A stretch of DNA of 64,000 bases from Peteryoungia aggregata LMG 23059 (lineage in GTDB: Bacteria; Pseudomonadota; Alphaproteobacteria; Rhizobiales; Rhizobiaceae), in NCBI RefSeq assembly GCF_030814435.1, contig NZ_JAUSUW010000001.1:310001-374000 (forward strand), in the 5' to 3' direction. Below, piece after piece: positions 1-8,282 of the stretch (the first letter of the stretch is position 1; every line of letters starts with the position of its first letter). Below the pieces are notes generated by a model. That model was not told where the DNA came from, did no database searches, and was given only the letters and a program-made list of their open reading frames with translations. A program made the translations under genes and the position numbers.

Positions 1-365
1 ATCATGGAGAGCAGCTCGTCGACCCGCTTCACCTGCTCTTCGCGACCGATGCCACGGATGCGCAAGGGATAGGCGATGTTCTCGCCGACGGTCAGATGCG
101 GGAAGAGCGCCAGCGACTGGAAAACCATGCCGAGATCACGCTTATGCGTCGGCACCTGCGTGATGTCGCGGCCATCAAGCACGATCGCGCCATGGGTCGG
201 ACTGTCGAGCCCGGCGACCATCCGAAGCAGCGTGGTCTTGCCGCAGCCGGAGGGGCCGAGCAGGCAGACGAAGGTGCCGTGCGGCACGGAAAGCTCGACA
301 TTGTCGACCGCCGTGAACGGGCCGAACTGCTTGGTGACGGAATTGAGGGCGAGGCCAGACATCAT
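1..365 (-). CDS. ABC transporter ATP-binding protein, PotA/spermidine-putrescine type (partial)
   Basis: This is the N-terminal 121 codons of an ABC ATPase; the rest lies beyond the left edge. Read leftward from the ATG-ATG at 365, the Walker A motif GPSGCGKTT falls at about residues 37-45 and the Q-loop region reads GMVFQSLALFPHLTV, typical of the PotA/MalK/FbpC class that energises binding-protein-dependent import at the inner membrane. The binding-protein gene at 631-1719 lies upstream on the same strand, separated only by a RIME-like repeat, so the two probably serve one importer. The permeases are not in the window. The substrate is inferred from the neighbours (polyamine or guanidino compound) and is not shown by this fragment. 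Confidence 0.9.
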   Translation of the reverse strand, partial: MMSGLALNSVTKQFGPFTAVDNVELSVPHGTFVCLLGPSGCGKTTLLRMVAGLDSPTHGAIVLDGRDITQVPTHKRDLGMVFQSLALFPHLTVGENIAYPLRIRGIGREEQVKRVDELLSM

Positions 366-485
366 GTCTCCGAAATCAAATGGTGTAGGCTCAAAGCCCT
401 TTGGCGCGGCAATAGCATCTCACGCCCGAATTGTCTTGCACACGGCTAGGATCGAATACTGCACGATATGCGTTTGAGACTGGAG

Positions 486-625
486 GCTGGGGCATTTGCC
501 CCTCACCCTACCCTCTCCCCGCAAGCGGGGAGAGGGGAAGCAGGCGCCGCGCGATCCGCGTGTCTCCTTCTCCCCGCGTGCGGGGAGAAGGTGCCGGCAG
601 GCGGATGAGGGGCAACCGCCCCCAG
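486..625. repeat. RIME1-like double-palindrome intergenic element
   Basis: Two near-identical hairpins sit in the gap: arms 511-522/525-536 (12 bp, loop AA) and 566-577/580-591 (12 bp, loop GT), both centred on CTCCCCGC/GCGGGGAG. Outer inverted repeats GCCCCTCA (498-505) and TGAGGGGC (606-613) extend imperfectly to about 20 bp each. Two large palindromes in an element slightly over 100 bp match what is known of RIME1 elements of rhizobia. It lies between a binding-protein gene and its ATPase gene, so it would be transcribed and could stabilise or attenuate the mRNA. That role is inference. Bases 366-485 hold nothing else I recognise. Confidence 0.75.
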
Positions 626-630
626 CATCA

Positions 631-1719
631 TCAACCGACGATCAGTTCCGTCCACTTCTGGTTCAGCCAGTCCGACTTGGTCTGGTAGAGATCATAACGC
701 GGCGTGATCGGCTCGATATCCGAAGAGACGGACGCAAATTCGGCATCGGTCAGGTCGAGCAATTCGCGCTTGACCGTCGGGGCCGTGCCGACCTTGCGCG
801 ACAGGGTCGCCTGGATCGACGGCTGGCACATATAGTCGATGAAGATATGCGCTTCTTCCGACTTGGTCGAGGCACGCGACAGCGCCCAGCAACCGGAATC
901 CTGAATGCCGCCTTCCTTCGGGAAGGTCGAGCGGACCGGCTGGCCATCGGCTGCGGCAAGACCCGTGACGTCGTGGTAATACTGGCCCATCGGGATCTCG
1001 CCGGATTTCAGCGACTGCTCGAACTGGGCTTCGTCGCGATACCAGAGGCGCACATTCGGCTTCACTTCGGCAAGCTTGTCGAAAGCCTTCAGGATGCCTT
1101 CTTCGGTATCAAGGGCATTGGTGCCGCCGAAATGGGTCTTGGCGGTCACTTCCAGCAAAAAGGAGTTGGACACGAGCGCCAGCAGGCCGAGCTTGTCGGC
1201 ATTGGCCGGATCCCAGAGCGCATTCCAGGAGGTCGGCGCTTCCTTGAAGACATCCGTATTGGTGACGAGCGTGATGTACCAGGCAACGGCGCCGACGCCG
1301 GCGACACGACCATCCGGATACTTGTTGACGAAACGGTCGATCAGGCCCGAGGCATTCTTGATCTTCGCCATATCGATCGGCGCCCAGAGCTCGGTCGCTT
1401 GCCCCTTCAGCATGGCGACCTGCGACATCATCGAGAGGTCGGCCGGAGCTTGGCCGGCCTTGGCGGCCTGCTCGAGCTGCACCAACCAGGCTTCACCGGT
1501 CGGCTCAGCCACGGATTCGACGGCAATCCCGGTTGCCTTGGTGAATTCCGGGAAGATGTTCTTGTCGAATGAGTCTTTGAAGTAACCGCCATAGACGCCG
1601 ATCTTGATCGACTTGTCCTGGGCGCGCAGGATCGACGGCATGGCAAGCGCGCCGGCAGCGGCGAGCGAGCCTGCGAGCACGCTGCGACGGCTGACGGAAG
1701 TGGAGAGAATGTCTTTCAT
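631..1719 (-). CDS. ABC transporter substrate-binding protein, PotD-like, Tat-exported
   Basis: The 362-residue protein starts with a twin-arginine signal (SRRSVLAGS, residues about 9-17, then a short Ala-rich hydrophobic stretch ending near LRAQ). It should therefore be exported folded to the periplasm. The mature part resembles the spermidine/putrescine (SBP_bac_8) binding-protein fold, beginning KIGVYGGYFKDSFDK. It lies 86 bp downstream of the agmatinase-like gene and upstream of an ABC ATPase on the same strand, which suggests an operon of ureohydrolase, binding protein and importer. The ligand is probably a polyamine or guanidino compound, from context only. The family is well supported, the ligand is not. 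Confidence 0.88.
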   Translation of the reverse strand: MKDILSTSVSRRSVLAGSLAAAGALAMPSILRAQDKSIKIGVYGGYFKDSFDKNIFPEFTKATGIAVESVAEPTGEAWLVQLEQAAKAGQAPADLSMMSQVAMLKGQATELWAPIDMAKIKNASGLIDRFVNKYPDGRVAGVGAVAWYITLVTNTDVFKEAPTSWNALWDPANADKLGLLALVSNSFLLEVTAKTHFGGTNALDTEEGILKAFDKLAEVKPNVRLWYRDEAQFEQSLKSGEIPMGQYYHDVTGLAAADGQPVRSTFPKEGGIQDSGCWALSRASTKSEEAHIFIDYMCQPSIQATLSRKVGTAPTVKRELLDLTDAEFASVSSDIEPITPRYDLYQTKSDWLNQKWTELIVG

Positions 1720-1805
1720 GGTCCTGTTCCCTTGTTTTGGTTGAGGCGTTCGTCGCCCGTTTTCGGTTCTGGCCGTGCGGTGCGAACCGCCCGGAATGTC
1801 TCTGC

Positions 1806-2858
1806 TCAGCGTCCCGTAATCGACGGACTATAGACCATCAGGCTGAGGATTTCGAACAGCACTTGTGCCCCCGCATGAGCCGTGTTGGCCGTTGCATCAT
1901 ATTGCGGCGCGACTTCCACGACATCGCCGCCGACCAGGTTGACGCCCTTGAGGCCGCGCAACAGTTCGAGCACTTCCCGTGTCGTCAGGCCACCGACTTC
2001 CGGCGTGCCTGTGCCCGGCGCAAAGCTCGGATCAAGGCTGTCGATGTCGAAGGAGAGATAGGTCGGGCCGTCGCCAACGATCGCCTTCGCCTTTTCGATG
2101 ATTGCCGGCATGCCGAGGCCCGTCACCTCTTCGGCATGAACAACGGTCATGCCGGATTCATAGGTGAACTCCCAGAGATACTCAGCCGAACCCCGAATGC
2201 CAATCTGGATTGTGCGGGTCGGATCGAGCACACCATCCAGCACCGCCTGGCGGAACGGGCCGCCGTGATGGAACTTGGTATCCTCGAAGGGGGCGCTGGT
2301 GTCGCAATGGGCGTCGATATGGATGAGACCGACGGGCGCTTTTTTGCCAACAGCCTTCAAGATCGAATAGGTGATGGAATGGTCACCCCCGACGGCAAGC
2401 GGGGTGACGCCGGCATCGACGATCTGGTTGAACCGGCGCTCGATATCCTCATGCGCGGTTTCCAGTCGATAACGGCTTCTGAGCGGCACATCACCGATAT
2501 CGGCAACCCGAAGTTCATGCACGGGTGCACAGCCAAGCACGTGATTGTACGGGCCGATCCGGTCGATGGCACGCAGCGCCCTAGGTCCGAAGCGAGAGCC
2601 CGGACGGTTGGTCACACCGAGATCCATCGGCACACCGGTGATCGCCACCTGCAGGTCACCGAAATCCGGCTCGTCCTTCGCGACTTCCCGGTAAGGCGCC
2701 GACAGAAAGGTGGGCAGGCCAGCAAAGGGGGCAGCCCTTGTACCCTTGGAAAAGATCTTGTCGCCGACCTTCTGGAAGTCGGGATCGAAGATTTCGCCAT
2801 TGCGACTCTCACCGTATTTGGCCCGAAGTGCCGCGAGCTTGTCCGCGTCAAAGGTCAT
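1806..2858 (-). CDS. speB: Agmatinase/guanidinobutyrase-family ureohydrolase
   Basis: This is a 350-residue arginase-superfamily enzyme hydrolysing a guanidino group to urea and an amine, probably in the cytoplasm. The manganese motifs are intact: GGDHSITYSI, HIDAHCD and SFDIDSLDPSFAPGTGTP. The start at 2858 (MTFDADKLAAL) follows an AGGGA Shine-Dalgarno about 9 bases upstream. An upstream in-frame ATG at 2960 would add 34 basic, non-conserved residues and is unlikely. It is divergent from a LysR regulator and upstream of an ABC binding protein. Agmatine, guanidinobutyrate and guanidinopropionate hydrolases cannot be separated by these motifs, so the exact substrate is open and the symbol is a family label. 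Confidence 0.88.
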   Translation of the reverse strand: MTFDADKLAALRAKYGESRNGEIFDPDFQKVGDKIFSKGTRAAPFAGLPTFLSAPYREVAKDEPDFGDLQVAITGVPMDLGVTNRPGSRFGPRALRAIDRIGPYNHVLGCAPVHELRVADIGDVPLRSRYRLETAHEDIERRFNQIVDAGVTPLAVGGDHSITYSILKAVGKKAPVGLIHIDAHCDTSAPFEDTKFHHGGPFRQAVLDGVLDPTRTIQIGIRGSAEYLWEFTYESGMTVVHAEEVTGLGMPAIIEKAKAIVGDGPTYLSFDIDSLDPSFAPGTGTPEVGGLTTREVLELLRGLKGVNLVGGDVVEVAPQYDATANTAHAGAQVLFEILSLMVYSPSITGR

Positions 2859-3011
2859 GAAGCGTTTCCCTGCTTTGCCAAGCGCAGCACGGTCATGCCC
2901 GCGCTGGCTGTTTTTGCGGCAGCGCACACCGCTGCTCTTATTGTGAGCATTAACAGTCAACGCACTTGGAAAATCAATTCACGATGTTATAGCATTCAAT
3001 GTGAGAAAAAT

Positions 3012-3024
3012 TCACGGATCGTGA
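3012..3024. promoter_or_regulatory. Palindrome TCACG-GAT-CGTGA before the LysR gene
   Basis: A perfect 5-bp inverted repeat with a 3-base spacer ends 7 bases before the LysR start codon. Further half-sites (TTCACGATG, ATGTGAG) lie at about 2978-3005 in the AT-rich divergent gap between the ureohydrolase and LysR genes. A site here could serve autoregulation and control of the ureohydrolase operon. The palindrome is seen directly; binding is inferred. Confidence 0.45.
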
Positions 3025-3031
3025 CGACCTC

Positions 3032-4018
3032 ATGGCCAGCCGCCTGCCCCCGCTCAATCCCCTGCGCGCCTTTGAGGCAGCCGCCCGACGCGGCTCGATC
3101 TCAGCGGCTGCGCGCGAATTGAGCGTCACACACGGCGCCGTCTCCCATCAGATCCGTAGCCTCGAAGACAGCCTGAAGACGGTATTGTTCGAGCGCGGCG
3201 GCAAGCGGCTGAAGCTAACACCCCAGGGCGCCCTGTTGCTGCCCGCGGTCACCCAGGCCTTTGACGGCATCGCGGCGGCAACGGCCCTCCTCGACCGGCC
3301 GACGACGAGCGGCAATCTGCGCATATGCTGCGTGCCCGCCCTTCTCTCGCTCTGGCTGGTTCCAAGGCTCGGCGCTTTTACCGAGCGCTATCCGGATATC
3401 AGCCTGAAACTCACCTCCAGCAATGACGCCAACCTGATCTATTCGCCCGATATCGACATTGCGATCCTTTATGGACAGGGTGGCTGGAAGGATTGCTGGA
3501 CGAGGCTCTGGAGCAATTTCGAGCTCTTCCCGGTGGTAAGCCCAACACTCCTCAACACGCGGCCATTGCGCTCGGTGCGCGACATCCGGGATCATGTGCT
3601 GCTGCATGGCGACGACGGACGCGAATGGCATTCGTGGCTGGCGGCAGCCGACCAGCTGGACATGCCCAAGCCTCGCGAACATTTTATGGGTGACGCCCGC
3701 CTGGCGACCGAGGCCGCCCGCCATGGCCAGGGCGTCGCACTCGGCGACAGCATCACAGCCTCAAGTCTGATTGCCGCAGGCGAACTCGTGATCCCCTTCG
3801 ATCTCGCAGTACCCGCACCGGATGCCTTCTATGTTGCTGCCCGCAATGACGTGCGCGCCGCGCCGATCGCCAAGGTCTTCATCGACTGGATCTTCGACAC
3901 CATCGAAAGCGAACGCGCCGCCCAGCCGCGTCCTGCCAGCCGTAGCAACGGACGAAGCCTCACCTCCGCCCGCAAGCGCAACACCAATACCACTGCTCCG
4001 CTCTTGGAAGAGAGCTGA
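3032..4018 (+). CDS. LysR-type regulator, GcvA-like
   Basis: This 328-residue LysR-family regulator has its winged helix-turn-helix at residues about 7-65 (PLNPLRAFEAAARRGSISAAARELSVTHGAVSHQI), a form typical of the GcvA/AmpR-like branch. The effector-binding domain follows. It is divergent from the agmatinase-like gene with a 173-bp gap and lies 19 bp before the aminotransferase gene, so it likely controls both directions. The C-terminal 30 residues are Arg/Ser-rich and probably disordered. The inducer is unknown; a guanidino compound, polyamine or amino acid fits the neighbours. Confidence 0.9.
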   Translation: MASRLPPLNPLRAFEAAARRGSISAAARELSVTHGAVSHQIRSLEDSLKTVLFERGGKRLKLTPQGALLLPAVTQAFDGIAAATALLDRPTTSGNLRICCVPALLSLWLVPRLGAFTERYPDISLKLTSSNDANLIYSPDIDIAILYGQGGWKDCWTRLWSNFELFPVVSPTLLNTRPLRSVRDIRDHVLLHGDDGREWHSWLAAADQLDMPKPREHFMGDARLATEAARHGQGVALGDSITASSLIAAGELVIPFDLAVPAPDAFYVAARNDVRAAPIAKVFIDWIFDTIESERAAQPRPASRSNGRSLTSARKRNTNTTAPLLEES

Positions 4019-4037
4019 TAACACCGAGGAAACTGCC

Positions 4038-5213
4038 ATGCCCGCCGCTCCCTTCAATCCGCTTGTTGCAGATCTCTCGGCGCCGCCCGTGCCCTCCGTC
4101 TTTGCCTGGGCGCGCGCCTATGACGGCGCTAGCGGCCCGATGATCGACTTGAGTCAGGCCGTACCCGGCTATCCGCCGCATCCCGATCTCTTCGCCTGGC
4201 TGGCCGAGGCCGCTTCCGCCCGGGCGAATGCCGGCTACGGCCCGATCGAAGGCGAAGTGCCGCTTCGCGAGGCCTATGCGGCGGAGGTTGCTGCCGTCTA
4301 TGGCGCGCCTGTTACCGCCGATAACATCCACATCACGGCGGGCTGCAACCAGGCCTTCATGGCAACAGTCTCAGCGATTGCGGGGAGCGGCGATGCGGTG
4401 GGGCTGACAGATCCCTTCTACTTCAACCAGGAAACTACGCTGGCGATGATGGGCATCCGCCGCGAGTTGATCCCGCTAGATCCCACGACCGGTTTCGTCC
4501 CAACCATCGAAGGCATTGAGGCAGTACTGGCCAAGGGCGTGAAGGCCGTGGCGCTGGTCTCGCCCAACAATCCGACCGGGGCGATCTATCCGCCGGATCT
4601 GCTCCGCCAGGCCTTCGAGGCCTGCCGAAAGGCTGCTGCCTTCCTGATCCTCGACGAGACCTATCGCGACTTTCTGCCGGGCGGCGAGCGTCCCCATGAT
4701 CTGCTGTCGATCCCGGGCTGGGAAGAGAACCTGATCCTGCTCTATTCCTTCTCGAAATCCTTCTGCATCCCCGGCCATCGCCTCGGCGCAATCACGGCAG
4801 GGACCCGGGCCGTCTCCGAAATCGCCAAGGTCATGGACAACCTGCAGATCTGCGCACCCCGGGCGCCGCAAGCGGCTGTCGCCAGGGCCATTCCGGCGCT
4901 GAAGGCCTGGCGCGAGGAGAACCGCATCGAAATCGTCAAGCGTGCCGAAACGCTGAAGGGCGTAATGGCCAAGCTTCCCGACTGGAAGATGGACTCGCTC
5001 GGCGCCTATTTCGCCTTCATCCGTCACCCGTTTACGGGCGAAAACTCCGCCCATGTTGCCGAACGGCTGGCGAAGAAGGCCGGCGTGCTTTGCATCCCCG
5101 GAGCCTATTTCGGGGGGGACCAGCAGGATTATCTGCGCTTCGCCTTTGCCAATGCCGACAGCCAGACGATCTCCGGCCTCGTCAGCCGCCTCTCGACCTT
5201 TGCCCTGGACTAA
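4038..5213 (+). CDS. PLP-dependent class I/II aminotransferase
   Basis: This is a 391-residue fold-type I aminotransferase. Visible motifs are SPNNPTGAIY (PLP/substrate contact), LDETYRDF (Asp that pairs with the pyridine nitrogen) and SFSKSFCIPGHRLG (Schiff-base lysine). The start at 4038 follows GAGGAAA at good spacing. A longer in-frame opening begins inside the LysR gene and is rejected. Linked to a ureohydrolase and its regulator, it may transaminate the amine or amino acid released from the guanidino substrate, for example a 4-aminobutyrate-type product. The substrate is inference only. Confidence 0.88.
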   Translation: MPAAPFNPLVADLSAPPVPSVFAWARAYDGASGPMIDLSQAVPGYPPHPDLFAWLAEAASARANAGYGPIEGEVPLREAYAAEVAAVYGAPVTADNIHITAGCNQAFMATVSAIAGSGDAVGLTDPFYFNQETTLAMMGIRRELIPLDPTTGFVPTIEGIEAVLAKGVKAVALVSPNNPTGAIYPPDLLRQAFEACRKAAAFLILDETYRDFLPGGERPHDLLSIPGWEENLILLYSFSKSFCIPGHRLGAITAGTRAVSEIAKVMDNLQICAPRAPQAAVARAIPALKAWREENRIEIVKRAETLKGVMAKLPDWKMDSLGAYFAFIRHPFTGENSAHVAERLAKKAGVLCIPGAYFGGDQQDYLRFAFANADSQTISGLVSRLSTFALD

Positions 5214-5219
5214 GCGCAC

Positions 5220-6434
5220 ATGACCAAAAGCGTGGCGATCATCGGTGGCGGCCCGGCAGGGCTGATGGCGGCGGAACGGCTGGCAAGGGCTGGCCTGTCT
5301 GTGACCGTCTATGACGCCATGCCGACGGTCGGGCGCAAGTTCCTGCTCGCCGGCAAGTCGGGCCTCAACATCACCCATGCCGAAGACTATGCCCGCTTCG
5401 TCACCCGCTATGGCGCGGCGAACGATAGGCTGCGCCCCGTGCTCGACCTCATGACACCAGAGGAGATCCGCGTTTGGGCCGCGGGCCTCGGCACGGAAAC
5501 CTTCGTCGGAACCTCAGGCCGCGTCTTCCCGAAAGTGATGAAGGCCTCGCCGCTTTTGCGCGCCTGGCTGAAACGGCTGGAAGGAATGAGCGTCACCATC
5601 CTCACCCGTCACCGCTGGACGGGATTTGACGCTGACACTCTGCTCTTCGACACGCCAGACGGTGCAAAACGCGTGACGGCAGACGCCACACTGCTCGCGC
5701 TCGGCGGCGCAAGCTGGCCAAAGCTCGGTTCGGATGCCGCCTGGGTGCCGTGGCTTAAAGCCGAAGGCATCGACATTGCCCCGCTCCGCCCGGCCAATTG
5801 CGGCTTCGACTGCGATTTTTCCGAAAGCTTCGACACGCGTTTCTCCGGCCAGCCGGTCAGGTCGGTCAAGGCCACCTCGGCAGCGGGCACCACCCAGGGC
5901 GAATTTGTCATCAGCCGGGGCGGCATCGAGGGCAGCCTGCTCTATGCCCATTCGGCAGCGCTGAGAGACGCCCTCGACCGGGACGGCAAGGCAACGCTGA
6001 TCCTCGACCTCGCACCGGGACGAACGGTCGAAAGGCTTGCCACAGACCTCGCGCGTCAGGATCGCAAGGCGAGCTTTTCGACACGATTGAAGAAGGCCGC
6101 CAATCTCGATGGCCTGAAGATCGCCCTGCTGCGGGAAGTCGACCCCACAGCCAACCAGCGTGAGGCGAGTGGCCTCGCAAACCTCATCAAGGCTCTGCCG
6201 CTCCCCGTCAAACGCCCGCGCCCGATCGCCGAGGCGATCTCGACGGCGGGCGGCGTAACCCTCGACGCGATCGACGATGGCTTCATGCTGAAAAGCCGGT
6301 CGGGCACCTTTGTGTCAGGCGAAATGCTCGACTGGGAGGCGCCGACAGGCGGCTATCTGCTCACCGCCTGTTTCGCGACCGGCATTGCCGCAGCCAGCGG
6401 CATCGACCGCTGGCTCGCGGCACCAAGGGCTTGA
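5220..6434 (+). CDS. FAD-dependent oxidoreductase, HI0933/BaiN-like (TIGR03862 type)
   Basis: The 404-residue flavoprotein opens with a Rossmann motif IIGGGPAGLMAAERLARAG and the family-specific segment GRKFLLAGKSGLNITHAE. The C-terminal GGV...GEMLDWEAPTGGYLLTACFATG is typical of HI0933-like proteins. These are cytoplasmic flavoproteins, some of which reduce C=C bonds (BaiN), but the role of this subgroup is not established. It starts 6 bp after the aminotransferase stop and is probably co-transcribed, without clear functional linkage. Confidence 0.85.
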   Translation: MTKSVAIIGGGPAGLMAAERLARAGLSVTVYDAMPTVGRKFLLAGKSGLNITHAEDYARFVTRYGAANDRLRPVLDLMTPEEIRVWAAGLGTETFVGTSGRVFPKVMKASPLLRAWLKRLEGMSVTILTRHRWTGFDADTLLFDTPDGAKRVTADATLLALGGASWPKLGSDAAWVPWLKAEGIDIAPLRPANCGFDCDFSESFDTRFSGQPVRSVKATSAAGTTQGEFVISRGGIEGSLLYAHSAALRDALDRDGKATLILDLAPGRTVERLATDLARQDRKASFSTRLKKAANLDGLKIALLREVDPTANQREASGLANLIKALPLPVKRPRPIAEAISTAGGVTLDAIDDGFMLKSRSGTFVSGEMLDWEAPTGGYLLTACFATGIAAASGIDRWLAAPRA

Positions 6435-6437
6435 GCC

Positions 6438-6968
6438 TTAGCGGCTCGCCGTCTTGTGCGAAGAACCCGGCTTGCGGAACTCGACGGTGGTCTTGGCGAC
6501 CGGGATGCCGAATTTGGTGACGAGCGCCGTATTCAGCACAGTCCCATCCTCGCGCAGCACCATCTTGTCCCAGAAGCGCACCTTGTTGCTCTGCGTCTGC
6601 GGTGTCAGGTAGACGAGATAGTTGAAGCGGGCGACGGCGCCGTTGATCGTCACCTTCGTCTCGCCGATCACGTCCTCGCGGGTGCCGCTATAGGTGGTCG
6701 GGCTTGTCTTGGTGAAACGCCAGGTCTTGCGATCCTTGGTCCCGTCGTCGAAGACAAAGTCTTCGCGCAGCGTCAAGGTCTTCCCATCCCAGCTTCCGGT
6801 CAGATCGACCGTAAACGTCCGCTTCACGCCATTGATGGCGCTGAACGAACCGACGGCTTCCGTGCGGCCGGTGAAGTAGTCTTCGAAGGTGAACTTGTCC
6901 GCTGCCTGTCCGGCGGACGGCAGCAGACTCAGTGCAAGCCCGACAAGGGCGAGGCTGATCTTCGGCAT
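6438..6968 (-). CDS. DUF3833 family exported protein
   Basis: A 176-residue protein with an N-terminal signal peptide (MPKISLALVGLALSLLPSAGQAA) and a beta-rich body (FEDYFTGRTEAVGSFSAING ... TLREDFVFDDGTKDRKTWRF) matching the DUF3833 pattern. No lipobox cysteine is visible, so it is probably a soluble periplasmic protein. I place the start at 6968 because it begins the signal peptide directly; the frame opens further upstream at 7052 without coding character. It is convergent with the flavoprotein gene, 3 bp apart. Function unknown. Confidence 0.8.
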   Translation of the reverse strand: MPKISLALVGLALSLLPSAGQAADKFTFEDYFTGRTEAVGSFSAINGVKRTFTVDLTGSWDGKTLTLREDFVFDDGTKDRKTWRFTKTSPTTYSGTREDVIGETKVTINGAVARFNYLVYLTPQTQSNKVRFWDKMVLREDGTVLNTALVTKFGIPVAKTTVEFRKPGSSHKTASR

Positions 6969-7083
6969 GTGTGCGTCTCCATCATTGGCGCGTTGTGCTC
7001 CCACTACGGCGCCAACTGATGAACGGATTTGGAATTGTTCCAGGAAACGCATTCGTGAAGGCGATGACCGCCTTCACCAAGCC

Positions 7084-7893
7084 CTATTTGCTGTCGCGCT
7101 GATAGATCCAGTCATGGTCCGGATGGTTCTGGAAGCGCCACTTGCGCAAGGGGCCAGCCATCACGTTGAGATAATACATCTCGTAGCCATGCGGCACACC
7201 GCAGGGATGGTGCCCCTTCGGCACCAGCACCAGATCGCCATCCGATACCGCCATGGTCTCGTCGAGCGAGCCATCCTCGGTGAAGACACGCTGGAAGCCG
7301 AAGCCCTGGGCGGGATTGAGACGGTGGTAATAGGTCTCTTCGAGATAGGTCATCTCGGGATAGTTATCCTCGTCATGTCGATGCGGCGGATAGGACGACC
7401 AGTTGCCCGAGGGCGTGAAGACTTCCGTCACCAGCAGGCTGTCGGCGACATCCCGGTCTTCCATGGCGATCGGATAGATATGCCGGGTATTGGCACCCTT
7501 GCCACGATCGACAAGCGAAATCCCCTCCGGCCCGATCTGCTGGGCTTCGCGTCCCGGCAAGGCAGGCGCCGTGCAGACCGCAAGCACGCAGTCGGTCGTC
7601 GCCTTGGCCGACCAGTCGCTGCCGGCGGGCACGTAGACGCAGTGCGGCGGCGTCTTCTCAAACACCGACATGCGATCACCGAGTTCGCCGAAATCCTTGC
7701 CACCGCCGGAGATATCAGCCTTGCCCTCAACGAGGACAAGAATGACCTCTGTCTCGCCGGTCGGCTCGGCAGCGCTTTCGCCCGCCTTCAGGCTATAGAG
7801 CCCGAAGCCGACATAACCCCAGCCTGCGGACGCAGGCGTGATGTCATGCACCTTGCCGGATGTGGCCGAAGGCTTGCGCAACAGATCGGTCAT
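7084..7893 (-). CDS. iolB: 5-deoxy-glucuronate isomerase IolB
   Basis: This 269-residue double-cupin enzyme converts 5-deoxy-D-glucuronate to 2-deoxy-5-keto-D-gluconate in inositol catabolism. Family landmarks are GWGYVGFGLYSLKAGE near the N terminus, PSGNWSSYPPHRHDEDNYPEMTYLEE (metal-binding His/Glu cluster; shown here only as HRHDEDN with downstream Glu) and PKGHHPCGVPHGYEMYYLN near the C terminus. The start at 7893 follows AGGAGACGAGGA. It is the last gene of the leftward iol group, 22 bp after a small membrane protein. Confidence 0.95.
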   Translation of the reverse strand: MTDLLRKPSATSGKVHDITPASAGWGYVGFGLYSLKAGESAAEPTGETEVILVLVEGKADISGGGKDFGELGDRMSVFEKTPPHCVYVPAGSDWSAKATTDCVLAVCTAPALPGREAQQIGPEGISLVDRGKGANTRHIYPIAMEDRDVADSLLVTEVFTPSGNWSSYPPHRHDEDNYPEMTYLEETYYHRLNPAQGFGFQRVFTEDGSLDETMAVSDGDLVLVPKGHHPCGVPHGYEMYYLNVMAGPLRKWRFQNHPDHDWIYQRDSK

Positions 7894-7915
7894 TCCTCGT
7901 CTCCTGTGTTTTTGC

Positions 7916-8182
7916 TCAATCGTCGTCGGAGCGTTCGGCCTCTGCCGCGATCCTGGCACGCTCGGCCTCCGCCTTGGCTTCGGCCTTCTTGATTGTGTGG
8001 TCATACATGAACAGCAGTTCGTAACCGGCATAGAGACCGCAGGCGACGAAGATCATCGCCCAGCCGGTGGCACCTTTCGAATACTCCACCCCAGACCAGG
8101 CCAGCGGCAGCACGACGCAGAGAATTCGGCGCCAGAGCGGCTTGTAGAACGGATGGGTCGGGTCGAGGATCGTAATCTTCAC
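7916..8182 (-). CDS. Small two-helix membrane protein within the iol operon
   Basis: An 88-residue protein with two predicted membrane segments (about residues 17-32 and 37-56, ending GLYAGYELLFMYDH) and a charged Ala/Glu/Lys-rich cytoplasmic tail that should form a helix. I choose the GTG at 8182 because CAGGAGCCGAC precedes it at Shine-Dalgarno distance. An upstream ATG at 8218 lacks such a site. It lies between iolE (100 bp upstream) and iolB (22 bp downstream) on the same strand. I do not recognise a family. It may be a passenger rather than an inositol protein. Confidence 0.75.
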   Translation of the reverse strand: MKITILDPTHPFYKPLWRRILCVVLPLAWSGVEYSKGATGWAMIFVACGLYAGYELLFMYDHTIKKAEAKAEAERARIAAEAERSDDD

Positions 8183-8282
8183 GTCGGCTCCTGTGGCTGG
8201 CGAAACAGGACCCAGCAATAAAGCGGGGAGCCCTGCCCTGTCAAAGCGGGAGGCGCTACCAGCGTCACACCTCCCAAGGCGA

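Noticed and set aside
511..591. The two hairpins at 511-536 and 566-591 as ordinary terminators
   Set aside because: There are no T-runs, and the duplicated arrangement with outer inverted repeats fits a RIME-type repeat better.
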